Shown one piece after another: positions 33,887 through 45,496 of a stretch of DNA of 64,000 nt. The stretch comes from Lathyrus oleraceus (lineage: Eukaryota; Streptophyta; Magnoliopsida; Fabales; Fabaceae): assembly GCF_024323335.1 (NCBI RefSeq), contig NC_066583.1, positions 412,002,031 through 412,066,030 of the forward strand, written 5' to 3'. The first letter of the stretch is position 1; every line of letters starts with the position of its first letter. Both the position numbers and the translations under genes were made by a program. The notes below the pieces were generated by a model that was not told where the DNA came from, searched no databases, and was given only the letters and a program-made list of their open reading frames with translations.

Positions 33887-35193
33887 CTTGAAGACTTGCT
33901 TGAGAAGAGGTTTATTTGCCCTAGTGTGTCGCCGTGGGGTGCACCTGTTCTGTTGGTCAAGAAGAAAGAAGGTTCTATGAGATTATGTGTTGATTATAGA
34001 CAACTGAACAAAGTGACGATTAAGAATAAGTATCCACTTTCGAGGATTGACGATCTGATGGATCAGCTGGTTGGAGCTTGCGTGTTTAGCAAGACTGATT
34101 TGAGATCTGGGTATCATTAGATTCGTGTAAAGGCTGAGGATATTCAAAAGACTGCTTTTCGGACAAGGTATGGTCACTACGAGTACTCCGTGATGCCTTT
34201 TGGTGTGACTAATGCACCTGGTGTATTTATGGAGTATATGAATAGAATTTTTCATGATTATCTGGATAAGTTTGTTGTTGTGTTCATCGATGATATATTG
34301 ATTTATTCTAAGAGTGAAGATGATCATGCCGAGCATATGAAAGTTGTGTTATCGGTGTTGAAAGAGAAGAAGTTGTTTGCTAAACTCTCTAAATGTGAGT
34401 TTTGGTTGAGAGAAGTAAGTTTTCTTGGGCATGTGATTTTGAGTGGTGGTATTTCTGTGGATCCTACGAAGATTGAAGTTGTATCTCAATGGGAAGCTCC
34501 TAAGTCTGTTGCTTAGTTAGAAGTTTCCTTGGCTTGGCTGGTTAATATAGGAAGTTCATTGAAGGATTTTCTAAGTTGTCGTTACCGTTGACGCAGTTGA
34601 CTAGGAAAGGTCAAACTTTAATTTGGACTTCGCAGTGTGAAGCGAATTTTCAAGAGCTTAAGAGAAGATTGACTACGGCTCCTATTTTGATTTTACCGGA
34701 TCCGTTAGAACCTTTCGTTGTGTATTGTGATGCTTCTTTGTTGGGTTTGGGAGGTGTTTTAATGCAAAAAGGGCAAGTGGTAGCTTATGCTTCAAGGCAA
34801 CTTAAAGTTCATGAGAGGAACTATCCGACGCATGATTTAGAGTTGGCCGCCGTTGTGTTTGTGTTGAAGCTTACGTGTGGCATTCTTGACGAGATTAGAG
34901 AAGGTCAGAAGTCAGATTTGAAATTAGTCGATGTTAAGACATTGATTAATCAAGGCAAAGGTGGTGACTTTCGGATCGATGAGAATGGTATCATGAGGTG
35001 TCGTGATCGAGTTTGTGTTCCGGATGTTGTGGATTTGAGAAAGAGAATTCTTGATGAAGGGCAAAGAAGTGGTCTGAGTATTCATCCTGGTGCTACTAAA
35101 ATGTATCAAGACTTGACGAAGATGTTTTGGTGGCAAGGTATGAAGAAGGATGTAGTGGAATTTGTGTATTCATGTTTGACTTGTCACAAGTGA
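33887..35193 (+). pseudogene. RT and deleted RNase H, internal copy 2
   Basis: The same frame resumes after the TAA. RT motifs [12 protein letters not shown] and [11 protein letters not shown] are followed by TAG 34118-34120 (also in copy 1), then [12 protein letters not shown] and FIDDILIYS (about 34283-34309). A lost base at about 34515 (gcttagttag versus gctgagattag in copy 1) gives a stop and shifts the frame. RNase H begins [16 protein letters not shown] and has the same internal deletion as copy 1 (VLKLT joined to [11 protein letters not shown], about 34877). The integrase finger follows and ends at TGA 35191-35193, also shared. Confidence 0.9.
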
Positions 35194-36308
35194 AAGATTG
35201 AACATCAAAAGTCGACTAGTTTGATGCAACCGTTATCTATTCCCGAGTGGAAGTGGGATAGTATCTCTATGGATTTTGTTTCGGGTTTGGCGAGAACATC
35301 AAGTAATTGTGAGGCGATTTGGGTCGTTGTAGACAGGTTGACAAAATGTGCTCATTTTATTCCGATGAGGATGGACTATTCGGTGGAGAGGCTGGCTAAG
35401 TTGTACATCGAGAGGATTGTGTGTTTGCATTGTATTCCGTCGAGCATTGTTTCGGATCTGATCTGAGGTTCACTTCCAGATTTTGGGAAGGTTTGCAAAG
35501 TGCTTTGGGTACGAAGTTGCGTTTGAGTTCGGCATATCATCCGCAAACTGATGGTCAAACGGAGAGGACTATTCAGTCACTTGAAGATTTTTTGAGGTCT
35601 TGCATTTTGGAACAAGGAGGAAATTGGGATAGTTTCTTGCCTTTGATCGAGTTTACATATAACAACAGTTTCCATTCGAGTATTGGAATGGCACCTTTTG
35701 AGGCTCTTTATGGTAGAAGGTGTATAACTCCTTTGTGTTGGTAGGAATCGGGAGAGAGTGTTGTGGTTGGACCCGAGTTGATTCAAGAGACTACGAATAA
35801 GATTAAGATGATTCAAGGGAAGATGAAGGCTTCTCAGAGTCGTCAAAAGAGTTATCATGATTATAGGAGGAAGGCTCTTGAGTTTGAGAAAGATGAGCAT
35901 GTGTTTCTTCGAGTTACGCCAATAACGGGTGTTGGTAGAGCTTTGAAGTCGCGTAAGTTGACGCGGCGTTTCATTGGTCCTTATCAGATTTCCGAGAGGG
36001 TAGGTGAAGTGGCATATCGGATTGCATTACCACCGTCACTTTCTAATCTTCATGATGTGTTCCATGTGTCTCAATTGAGGAGGTACATTGCGGATCCATC
36101 GCATGTTGTTCCATTAGATGATGTTCAAGTGAGGAATAATTTGACGGTTGATACATCACCTATGCGAATTGAAGATCGAGAAGTGAAGAAGCTTCGTGGT
36201 AAGGAGATTGCATTGGTGAAAGTGATATCGGGCGGAGCCACCAACGGCAATATCACTTGGGAACTCAAGGAAGAGATGAAGGAATCGTATCCGGAGTTGT
36301 TCGTTTGA
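35194..36308 (+). pseudogene. Integrase, internal copy 2
   Basis: The order is KWDSISMDFVSGLAR, IWVVVDRLTKCAHF, a frameshift at about 35456-35462 (ggatctgatc, as in copy 1), [20 protein letters not shown] 35742-35744 (shared), then an open frame to TGA 36306-36308. That frame covers RRKALEFEKDEHVFLRV, RFIGPYQISERVGEVAYR and the chromodomain-like tail ending MKESYPELFV. The C-terminal 181 codons are intact, whereas copy 1 has one additional stop there. Confidence 0.9.
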
Positions 36309-36349
36309 GGTAATTTTCGAGGCCGAAAATCTTTTAAGTGGGGGAGAGC

Positions 36350-38613
36350 TGTAACAACCCATTTTTTTAGTATTTATTTCCTATATTATTATACTATTTT
36401 ATTATATTTATTTGGGGTGTTAATTAATGAATTGGTTGTTAGGCAGTGTCATAATTGATTATATTAATTAATTTGGTGTGTTAATCAATTATTTAGTTGA
36501 TATGAGATATATTGAATAATTGAATTAATTGATTGGGTGTGTATATTGTGTTGGTTTAATTTATTTGAACTAAGTAGATATATTATAATGCTATGTCTTA
36601 TTGGGCCTAATAATTAAATTAGAGGTGTCATTTCTTAAGCCCAAAGATAATACTAGGATAGTAAGAGGTGAGGAGAGTGAGAAGTAGCACTCATTTGGTC
36701 ATTTTCAAGGCAACAGAGAAAGAAAGAGGAAAAAGTGAGGAGAAGAGGGGAAGAACAAGGGAGAAGCTAGGGTTTCCAGAAAATTGAAGAGGTAAGGGGG
36801 ATAATCCTTATTATTATGGGTTAGTATAATGGGGTCAATGGGTAGAAATATGTTTAGGTTGAGATCCCTAATTTTTATGGTTTTGAAATTGTTAGGTTTT
36901 GATGAAAAATCTTTGATTTGTGATGATTAATTTCATTTGGGATGGATATATGGGTGAAATTGAGGGATAGCTTGAGAAGCCACTTAGTTTATTAAATTTC
37001 AGTACAGTAATGGTAACGTTAAGGGAAAATTCCAGTTTTAAGCGTGTTAACCGGTTACCCCAAATGCGTTAGCCGGTTACTTGCTAAAAATCTGCCTAGG
37101 AATTGAATTCTGTTTTCGTGTTAACCGGTTACCCCAAATGCGTTAACCGGTTACTTGCTAAAAATCTGCCCAGGAATTGAATTCTGTTTTCGTGTTAATC
37201 GGTTACCCTAAAAGCGTTAACCGGTTTCCACTGTTGAAAAAGGGAAAATTGAGAACTTTTAAATGCTGTAACCATTTTGAAATAAAATCTAAGTGTGCGT
37301 ATTTGATAATTAGCCTAGATTTGTAAATAGTATATTTGTTATGAATGTGTATACGTACAATTGGTGGATAATTCATAGAGTTGAATTATGGTTATATGTG
37401 AAATGTTATGATGGTAGAGATGATCTTAATTGCATATATTGTTGGTATTTGTACATTCATTCATGGCATAGTCGGCTTTATGGTGGAAGCGGTGAAACTG
37501 TGGGTTCACATGGTAATAGACGTTGATCCTTGAATGGAAATAGGCGTAGAAGACGTTGATCCTTAATTGGAAATAGGCGTAGTGGCTTTGATCTTGTCCA
37601 GATCGGAAGTGTGGCTTTGATTCTAGATATTGAATCGGAAAGCGGTGAAACGTTGGGTTCACATTGCGGTACCACATGCATAGAGTCACATGTCTTGCAT
37701 TGAGTCACATTAGAGTTATGTGATAATTGAATATATGCATTGATGTGATCGTTATGTGTGTATGAGCTATGGTAATTGAATTTGTTGATGTTTGGATACA
37801 TAACTTGGTAAAATATGTGATTATGTGATAATTATGGTTATGTGTATATTTGGGAATATAGCATTGGATTTTAATATTATACTCCTTGAGTTTTGATGTA
37901 TGCTTGAAAAATGTGAAATAAATGTTGGTTAGTATTCTTTACATGGTTATACAAGGTGTGATGAATTCCTTCAATTGTTGATTTAATCATTGTGCTTTAT
38001 TATACTTCTTCATAATGATTCGAATTCTCACCCTTCTGTTTGAATGTTTCCTTTACATGGGCATCGTGCAGATACTCAAGAGTAGTATTACTGAAGTAAG
38101 TGGACGGTAGCTCACTCGAGATTTAGCCGGAGAGTTTCCGTGTTTTGGCTTAGAGACTAGGTAGTGAGTCAATGCTCTGGTCATGTAACACTGGGCAGAT
38201 TAGTAGTATTGAACTCATATCTTATTTGGATATGTATTATGTTATTACTTGTGAACCTGTTTAATTGAAATTTTTTGTTTGAGAGGCCATAGTGCCAAAT
38301 AGTTTGGATATGGTTTTATTCTATCTTGAGGAGATTATTGAGAGATGATCATGGTATGGGACATCAATCATTTCATGAAATACATGAGTATTCATTATTT
38401 TCCACTGCGAATGCATATACTTGTATATTCATGATATTTGAAATGTGTTATATTAACTGACCAGGTGTATTGTGTACTGATGATGAATGATGATTGGTTT
38501 TTGAAAGCTTTTTAGTTTTTGAAAACATCGATGTGACGCCCTTTTGTTTATATGCGTGCTTATTCACTCTGATTATATGTTAAGTATTTTGGGGTATAAA
38601 AAAGGGTGTTACA
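36350..38613 (+). repeat. LTR3 (right outer LTR, 2264 bp)
   Basis: TGTAACAACCC to TGTTACA, preceded by a polypurine tract and followed directly by TSD tacct at 38614-38618. It carries the palindromic accggt repeat block and the segment missing from LTR1. Confidence 0.92.
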
Positions 38614-38618
38614 TACCT
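38614..38618. repeat. Right target-site duplication (tacct)
   Basis: Identical to 13993-13997 on the other side of the three-LTR element. Confidence 0.85.
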
Positions 38619-38639
38619 CACCTTGATTTCATAGCACTA

Positions 38640-39856
38640 TCGTGTCATTTCCGTGCTACATAGAAACATGTATTTCAGAAACCAATTTCGTCTAAAAAGG
38701 GGGGGGGGTTTATTATATGAATACAAGGAAATAACATTTGATGAAATCCGTATTTCCCGAGCTGTTGTTTATCTCCGTGCCTATGGGCACATACATATAG
38801 ATTTTAAGGCTGGGAACCTTTTGTTTGATTCTAATGGCGCAGTCAAGGTGGCTGACTTTGGAGTGTCTGCGCATATGTTTGGTACTGGAGATAAGGCAAC
38901 GTTCAAGAAATACTTTTGTTAGAGCACCTTGTTGGATGGATCCCAAAGTTATGCAACAGTTGCATGGCTATGATTTTAAAGAAAATATATGGTCCTCTGA
39001 ATGCCCCTCCAGGTCTTGATTATGAAAGAGACAATAGGCTTTCAAAGTCTTTCAAAGAATTGGTTGCCACCTGCTTAGTCAAAGACCCAAAGAAGCGTCC
39101 AAACTCAGAAAAGACTTTTAAGTGTCGTTTCTTTAAATATGCACGGGCCACCGAATATCTTGGTTGCACCATTCTCGATGGCCTTGCTCCATTAGAGAGT
39201 TGTTTTAAAATAATGAAGGCTAAAGGGGCAGATTTAATGGTGCAAAACAAGTTTCTTTATGAAATAGAGCAATTATTCCAGAAAGAATATATTCTAGGAA
39301 TTAACGCCTGGAATTTTAACCTGTAAAATTCAAGCTCCTCTTATTTAAAAGGAAAACATGTCCATTACAGAAAAGCAAGATACAGATAAAAAGGAATAAA
39401 ACATATCAAATGACTTGAAGGTTCAATCTGCTTCTAATCAGTAAGAGGCCACATCCACACTGAACAAGGAGGATGGATCCGATAATCATCAAGATTTGGA
39501 AAGTTCACTTGCTTCATTCAAAACTCTTCAAGCACTCAAAGGTTGTTTTGATGATGATAATGTCAATAGTACTAGACCAAGAGATTTAGATCACATATAT
39601 GGGAGAGTTGATAATGAAACTTCTAGGCTAAATAAAATGTCGCCACAAAAAGCTATAACGCAACCTAAGAAATTTTTCACTAAGCTCTTTACAACTTGAT
39701 AATGTTCCAAAAGTTACAGATGTGGGCAGGGATTATTTACAAACACAATATCCTTCTGAAAGGAATCACCTATGGTCGAAACAGGTTATACCAGTTGATG
39801 CAAAATAGCAGGACACTCGTTCTTGGGAAATTCCAAAGGATGCATTTCTAGCATAG
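38640..39856 (+). pseudogene. BLUS1-like STE20/SPS1-related protein kinase pseudogene
   Basis: Three frames read colinearly as a STE20/SPS1-group Ser/Thr kinase. The first (about 38653-38905) has the catalytic loop as HIDFKAGN, where kinases have HRD, and an intact DFG ([10 protein letters not shown]). The second has [19 protein letters not shown] up to ENIWS. The third, from about 39000, has APPGLDYERD, CLVKDPKKRP, RATEYLGCTILDGLAPL and INAWNFNL. These C-terminal signatures fit plant BLUS1-like kinases. About 30 codons appear deleted at 38996. Stops follow at 39324 and beyond; a C-terminal piece (LQALKGCFD, about 39520-39545) is recognisable. No introns are seen between exon-like parts, which suggests a retrocopy, though intron loss by other means is possible. 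A solo LTR interrupts its decayed tail. Confidence 0.8.
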
Positions 39857-39861
39857 ACTGG

Positions 39862-41600
39862 TGATCGCGACTTTATGAGTCTATTGGGGTATTAACTGCA
39901 AGTGCACAGTCTAATCGCGTAGTAATAAAAGATATTGATCCCATAGGGACTTAATGAATCGATATAGCGTTTTTCTAGGGTTACTTCGTAAAGCTAAGGC
40001 GGATGATACTTTGATAGGGGAAATAGTAAAACTAAAATTGGATCTAGATTAAATATCAAATAAGCGGATATCGGTATGTAGTACGTCGTAATTAGGGAAT
40101 CAAATCTTCGTTGGTTTCTTAGTTTTAAAATAAGTCCTTTCATTAGACACTATTGATTAAAAGCCTTTTCTCAAACTCTCGCTCTGTTGAATAGACTATG
40201 ATTTTACCTTAACGTACGCTCTCACTATTTAGTTAAAATTAAAATCACTTTTTGAAAACAATAGAATCTATAGAAACTCTTTTTATTAAAATACTAACCG
40301 TTTAAACACCCTCGTCTCAAACTCTCACTCCGTGGACTTAGATTATATGATTAAACTTAAATGCTTAACTCTCGTCCTCACATTTAACCTTTAAAAATAC
40401 TTTTTGAAAATGATTAGAATTTAATTAACTCTAAAAATTGCTTTCACCCTGATTTAAAGTTAATGTCCAATTTACACTGTCCAGTTAAAAGCTCAAACCG
40501 TCGTTTTATTGATTTTAACTTCTTTACGTCTTTTACTCTCGTACAAAACTTTGGTATTAACTCTGTAAATTGAGACCATAAAAAGAGTGACTATATTTTT
40601 AAATAAATTTAAACCGACTTAGTTTTGATTCCTTTATTCCGCTTACTTTACATACCGATATCTAAATTAATTAGCCGGACATGCTAAACAGGCCTAAACA
40701 ATTATCATGCTTAAATACAGCCATATCAGACAAACAATATAGATCAACAACAGTGCAGAGCATATATAAATTAAAACAATAAATTAAAGAACCTGTAAAA
40801 TTAATAGAAATTTTGATTGTTCTCTAACTTCGATGCTTGAACACTCCACCACAAACCGTTGGATCTGTTCTTCCAATCTTCGATCAAACAGTAAAATAAA
40901 GGCGAAGGAATAAAATACTATGATCTAATGTAAGGTTAGATCCAGTAAAAGTTACACAATAGTTTCCGGTGTAGAAACTAGTGTGAAAGAAAATAAATTC
41001 AATGCTTTGGAAATTAACTAGAAAAGAAAAGGAAATAAAAATTGCTAAGAAAGTAGAATGCTGAAAAATTAAAGAACAAAAAATATTACACGGTGCCGAA
41101 TACTGGAAAAATTAGAGAGAGCCGCAGGGTTCCACAATTGGGTCTACTTATATCCATCCTATAGTAACCGTTTCTTCCCAAGTCCCTTCAGTAGGTTTCC
41201 TCACGTTTCAACGAGTCAAGCGGAAGAGTAGGATGAACGTGCTTCTGTTACGCGTCAAAGCCAAAAATATAGGAGTAGGGTGTGACGTCCGTCACACCAT
41301 GTGTTACGCTCGTAACACAAAGTAGAAGGGCGTGACGCTCGTCACACCATGCGTGGCGGTCGTCACAACATCTCAGCGCTTCTCCTTTGTAGTTGTGGGC
41401 TGGGCTTTAGTGGAATGCTTTTTCATCCTCTTTTTGCACCCCTTTTTCTTTCTTTTTCACTTATGCTTCAAATAATGTTACCTGAAATAAATAGAAGGAA
41501 AATACCAAGTAATATCGAATGATATGAAATAAATCGAAACAAATAATAATATAATTTAATTAAATCGAGTCCAAAAATGTGATATTATTTCATGTTATCA
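39862..41600 (-). mobile_element. Probable solo LTR, 1.74 kb (TSD actgg)
   Basis: The insert runs TGATCGCGAC...CATGTTATCA and is flanked by actgg (39857-39861 and 41601-41605). A minus-strand TATA-like gatataagtag (about 41143-41153) and an AT-rich minus-strand start (TGATAACATGAAATAATATC) support minus orientation. No coding domain is present. TG...CA ends plus a 5-bp TSD favour a solo LTR; a small non-autonomous LTR element is the alternative. The superfamily cannot be told. Confidence 0.65.
41281..41372. repeat. Cluster of imperfect gtgacg/cgtcac palindromes
   Basis: Four short inverted repeats lie close together: gtgtgacgtccgtcacac, gtgttacgctcgtaacac, cgtgacgctcgtcac and gtggcggtcgtcac. 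They sit upstream of the presumed minus-strand TATA-like box within the solo LTR's U3, as expected of factor-binding sites; the core tgacg resembles bZIP/ASF-1-type sites. Confidence 0.7.
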
Positions 41601-41605
41601 ACTGG

Positions 41606-44600
41606 CATAGACTGGAACTCGGTCTCCTGGTATTAAAACAGGGATGATAACATTAGCATATCTAGGACAGTTCTGGCTACAAGAAATTGTATAGCACAAT
41701 GAAGTTTGGATACTCAAACAAGATAGAAGTTTAAGTCATTGCAGGATGCCGCATCAAGATAAGTAAAAGGATAAGTTGCTACACTTACCGTCATGTGAAT
41801 CGGAGACAGGCAAATACATATAGCTTCATTGAAACAAAAGCCAAGACTCGAAAATCATGTATCAATGTTTCATGTACCTGCATTCACTGTCAAGTGGTCA
41901 CAAGATTACAAAGTATATCATTGGAAAGCAATCATGATAAGTTCCATTAGACAAAGCAAAGCCGGTAAGTTAGGATCAAACTCATCATTCATAGCAGCTC
42001 AAACGGCCGTGGAGCCAAATAATATCATCAAATCAGTTAATTACGATCTGCAGAAACACTAAATATGCAAGGTTTGAATCCGCATCTAAAAGAGTTCAGA
42101 CTTAAAACATTTACACACATGTTACAGCATCATGATACATAAAGAAAAGACCCTAGTCCACAACCATTCATGCCGCCATAGTTCAGGTTGTCTCGATAAC
42201 CATGAACTTGCAATACTAACAACACCAAAAGATAACAATGGAAAGAACAAGTTACAGTGCACAGGTCCATATTAGATGAAACCACCATGGGAGTTCTCCC
42301 ATTCTGTATGTGTCAACTGCAATGTAATTCACAATATTCACCAGCTGAGTGTCTCATCCTTGCCAAGCTAGAAAGCTTATACTGTTTTTGATAAACTGCC
42401 ACCAATATGAATCCTGCAAGTCTACAATAAACAAGCATAACATGACAACAAGAAAAAAGCATAAATCAAAGCAAAACATCATAAAATAACACAGTCACAT
42501 TACAAAGGATTTAAAAGTTCAACAAAAATTGGTTGTGATGAGATTTAAGAAGAATGGCCTTAAAAATGGAACCTGGTGTCTAAGTTTTGATCATTGTGAT
42601 GAATGCGAGGTTTTGGTAAACTGGAAAACGACTTCTCGTGCCTTCTAAAGGAATTGGCCTGAGGATGAAAACTGGTTTGAAATATTGCTGCAATGCAGAG
42701 GTTTCATGCTGATTCATGCTGATAGTAAACCTGTTGATGCACTTCATGAAATAATGAGGGCTCCACATTAAGATTGTTTTCGAGATACACACGTCTGACG
42801 CCTAGATGAAAATGTCGTGAATCCAGGTATGAAGGTTACGCGTCCTACATCAGACAATGATCCTAATAGCATTAACTACAAGTTACCTACGACCGAATGA
42901 AAACACGACATAACATAGTTAAGTGAATACATCCGCAATCCAAAACAAACCAGGCCGTTGCAAGTATAACATAACATACCATGTCAAATGATGTTGTCAG
43001 TCTACAGGCCACCTTTACCATGCCAAACATGCCGTGAGACCTATAGTTATGTGGAGTACATAACCTCGTAATCATCATCGGTATCCTGAAGTACAATGGC
43101 ATCATGTTACAAACATAACCAAACGAAATACCCCACAAGTTTTGGATATTGTGTTTTACTTGCTAATGTACATAAGTGGAGCAGATGAGTGGAAAGTGTT
43201 TGTAGATTAGAAGTTTTAAGGAAAAAGAGGTTCAAAAGATACCTGGATATAGCTGGATTGATACTAGTGTAGTAACTCATCTGTTCTTGTTGCTGATGGA
43301 AGTCACTCATGATATAATAGGATATACGTGATTTTTGAGAGCTTCCTTCCTGAGTAAAGAAAACAGGGTTATCTTCCTCAATGTTATATTTCAATACACC
43401 CATAAGTAATGAGCAATAAATTATTCAAAGAATCACTAATATATTTCATATTCTCAATTCTCACCGTTAGTGATCACAAATATCTTTTAATACAAAGTTT
43501 TGAGTCGCATAAAAAGAGTTACCCTGTCATGACGGTTTACAAAAGCCAACCTGCAAAACGACCACAAGCCATATACATGTTCGATACAACAATATATTAG
43601 TTTAAACTACACAATCCTCCAAACCTTGCCAACATGTGCATACCACGACGTAACCCTGCTGTAGAATCAGGATACAAGTGCTGTAACCACTAGCCAAAAC
43701 ACATCATGATCGTAACAACACCCTGCAATGCGTCAGCATCATTAAAGACCTGCAAGAGCCATACGCCAGTTCAGACCATCATTCGTGTTAACAAAAATTT
43801 CAACCAAACATTAAGGCATGTACAACAATATCCTTATTGTTCTTACAACAATAGTCCAAGCCCAAATCACTTTGAGAAAACTGAGCTAAGCCACTACCAA
43901 ATCAAGATACACCAAGAATCAATGAAGAAGAACGAAGAGAGGCAAGAAAAGAAACAGAACAAAGCTTACCGTGGACCTGGAGAGACGTTTGCTCGAAGAG
44001 TCATCGAAATCCAAGTAGACGAAAACTTCAGATTCCTTTTCTTTTCGTCGGTATTTTTTATTCCATATTTACTCACTTCATGCTAAAACCTCTAACATAG
44101 TTGTTATTCATCCAATGTTGAGTTGATATTTCGACTTCCATCATACTGCATAATGAATTGATATTTGTTGAATGAGTAAGTCTGTCTCGATTACTGCTTT
44201 GAATGTACCATCGAAGCTCCTTGCATCTCCTATTTCTCCATTCATGTGCGATCTGGTTTGAATGTTAGGTTTTAAAGTTGGAAATTAAGGATTTAGTTTA
44301 GGATCGATGTTTGTGTGTGTGTTTATTGTGATGCTCACCATGGTTGGTTTGGATATTTCTTGAAGAAATTGGTTTAGAATGTGCTTTTTGTTTGTTTTGA
44401 TAAGAGGGAATGAGGTTTCGGTTGAGAGGAAAATGAACAGAGTTGTAAAAAAGCGCTTTTGTAAAACGCTTTGTTCCACCTTTCCATTGTTTCATTTTTG
44501 TCGTTATTTAAGGCAACTCATTGCCTTGAGCTTGGAGCTGTTAAATGGCTGTCACACGCGTCCCGAGAAATTCCCATGGGCCGCTTCAATTACTAGTTGA

Positions 44601-44757
44601 TGTTCCCACACGTCATGATTTCGGGAAGGCAAAAGGCCATTATTGCCGGTGTGCGCAGGACAGCTGTACAGCTGCCTGCCGTTTTCGCTTCCGAAAGTGA
44701 TGTGTTAGACCCGGGTTTAGGACCTGTTTTCATCTCTTTGTGATCTTCGGATCACCT
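41606..44757. other. Non-repetitive stretch with no recognised gene
   Basis: About 3.15 kb between the solo LTR and the MITE. It contains only short ORFs without recognisable domains on either strand. On the minus strand near 44055-43970 there is a possible first-exon-like stretch (VFVYLDFDDSSSKRLSR followed by a gtaagc donor-like site), but no in-frame ATG is visible and I cannot name a family. It may be the remains of host single-copy sequence. Confidence 0.4.
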
Positions 44758-44766
44758 CTTCAACGG

Positions 44767-45496
44767 GAAAACTTTACTTTATACCCCTACATTTATCCAT
44801 GTATCCCTACATTTTATAAAAAGTACCAATTTTACCCTTATATATTTTTAACTAATTTATTATTTTATTTTTAAATATTTTTTAAATTTTATTTTGCGTA
44901 CCGGAAGAGTTTGCAAAAGAGTTCCGGTACACAAAAATTTACTACCGGAACTCTTTTGTAAAGTCTTCCGGTATACAAAAAAAATTAAAAAAATGCTTGA
45001 CAATACCGGAACTCTTTTGCAAAGTCTTCCGGTACACAAAAATTGACTACCGAAACTCTTTTCCAAAGTCTTTCGATCCACAAATTTTTTTTAAAAAACT
45101 ACTTGAAAAATGACTACCGGAACTCTTTTGCAAAGTCTTCCGGTACAAAAAAATTGAATTCCGGAACTCTTTTGCAAAGTCTTCCGGTACACAAAAAAAC
45201 ATTTTAAAAAATGCTTGAAAAATGACTACCGGAACTCTTTTGGAAAGTCTTCCGGTAAACAAAAATTGACTACCGGAACACTTTTGCAAAGTCTTCCGGT
45301 ATATAAAAAAAATATTGAATTTTTTTTTGAAAAATGACTACCGGAACTCTTTTGTAAAGTCTTCCGGTACACAATTTTAAAAAATAAAAATAAAAATAAA
45401 ATAATAAATTAGTTTAAAATATATAAGGATAAAATTGGTATTTTTATGAAATGTAGGGGTGTAAGGATAAATGTAGGGGTATGAGGTAAAACTTTC
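44767..45496. mobile_element. Mutator-type MITE (9-bp TSD cttcaacgg)
   Basis: Terminal inverted repeats of roughly 110 bp begin GAAAACTTTAC on the left and end GTAAAACTTTC on the right, continuing with tacccctacatttatcc on the left and its complement on the right. The 9-bp direct repeats cttcaacgg (44758-44766, 45497-45505) are the size made by Mutator-like transposases. There is no transposase ORF; the core is a short tandem repeat. The antisense ORFs of 73-80 codons are by-products of that repeat. Confidence 0.85.
44897..45375. repeat. Palindromic tandem repeats in the MITE core
   Basis: Eight direct units containing ccggaactcttttgcaaag followed by tcttccgg start near 44945, 45005, 45050, 45116, 45162, 45228, 45272 and 45338, at spacings of about 43-67 bp. 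A ninth at about 44897-44932 is inverted. Each has ccggaa/ttccgg arms, so each unit is itself a small hairpin. Confidence 0.88.

Larger units (their letters stand above)
13998..38613 (+). mobile_element. Three-LTR tandem Ty3/gypsy element (Tekay/Del-like), TSD tacct
   Basis: The unit is LTR1 (13998-16175), internal region 1 (16176-29859, containing a later insertion), LTR2 (29860-32123), internal region 2 (32124-36349), LTR3 (36350-38613). All LTRs start TGTAACAACCC and end TGTTACA. The outermost ends are flanked by tacct, so this is one insertion event later tandemised, or a tandem that inserted as a unit. Domain order gag-PR-RT-RNH-INT, an iMet-type primer site and a C-terminal integrase extension ending MKESYPELFV suggest the Tekay/Del chromovirus group. 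Both internal regions share the same deletion and nonsense codons, so neither is autonomous. Confidence 0.88.

Noticed and set aside
39895..39960. gtattaactgcaagtgcaca looked like the end of a MITE or Helitron
   Set aside because: It lies inside an insertion with TG...CA ends and a 5-bp actgg duplication, so a solo LTR explains it better.
44860..45289. Antisense ORFs with a repeating Gly-Arg-Leu-Cys-Lys peptide
   Set aside because: Direct translation of the short palindromic tandem repeat in the MITE; no start context or domain.
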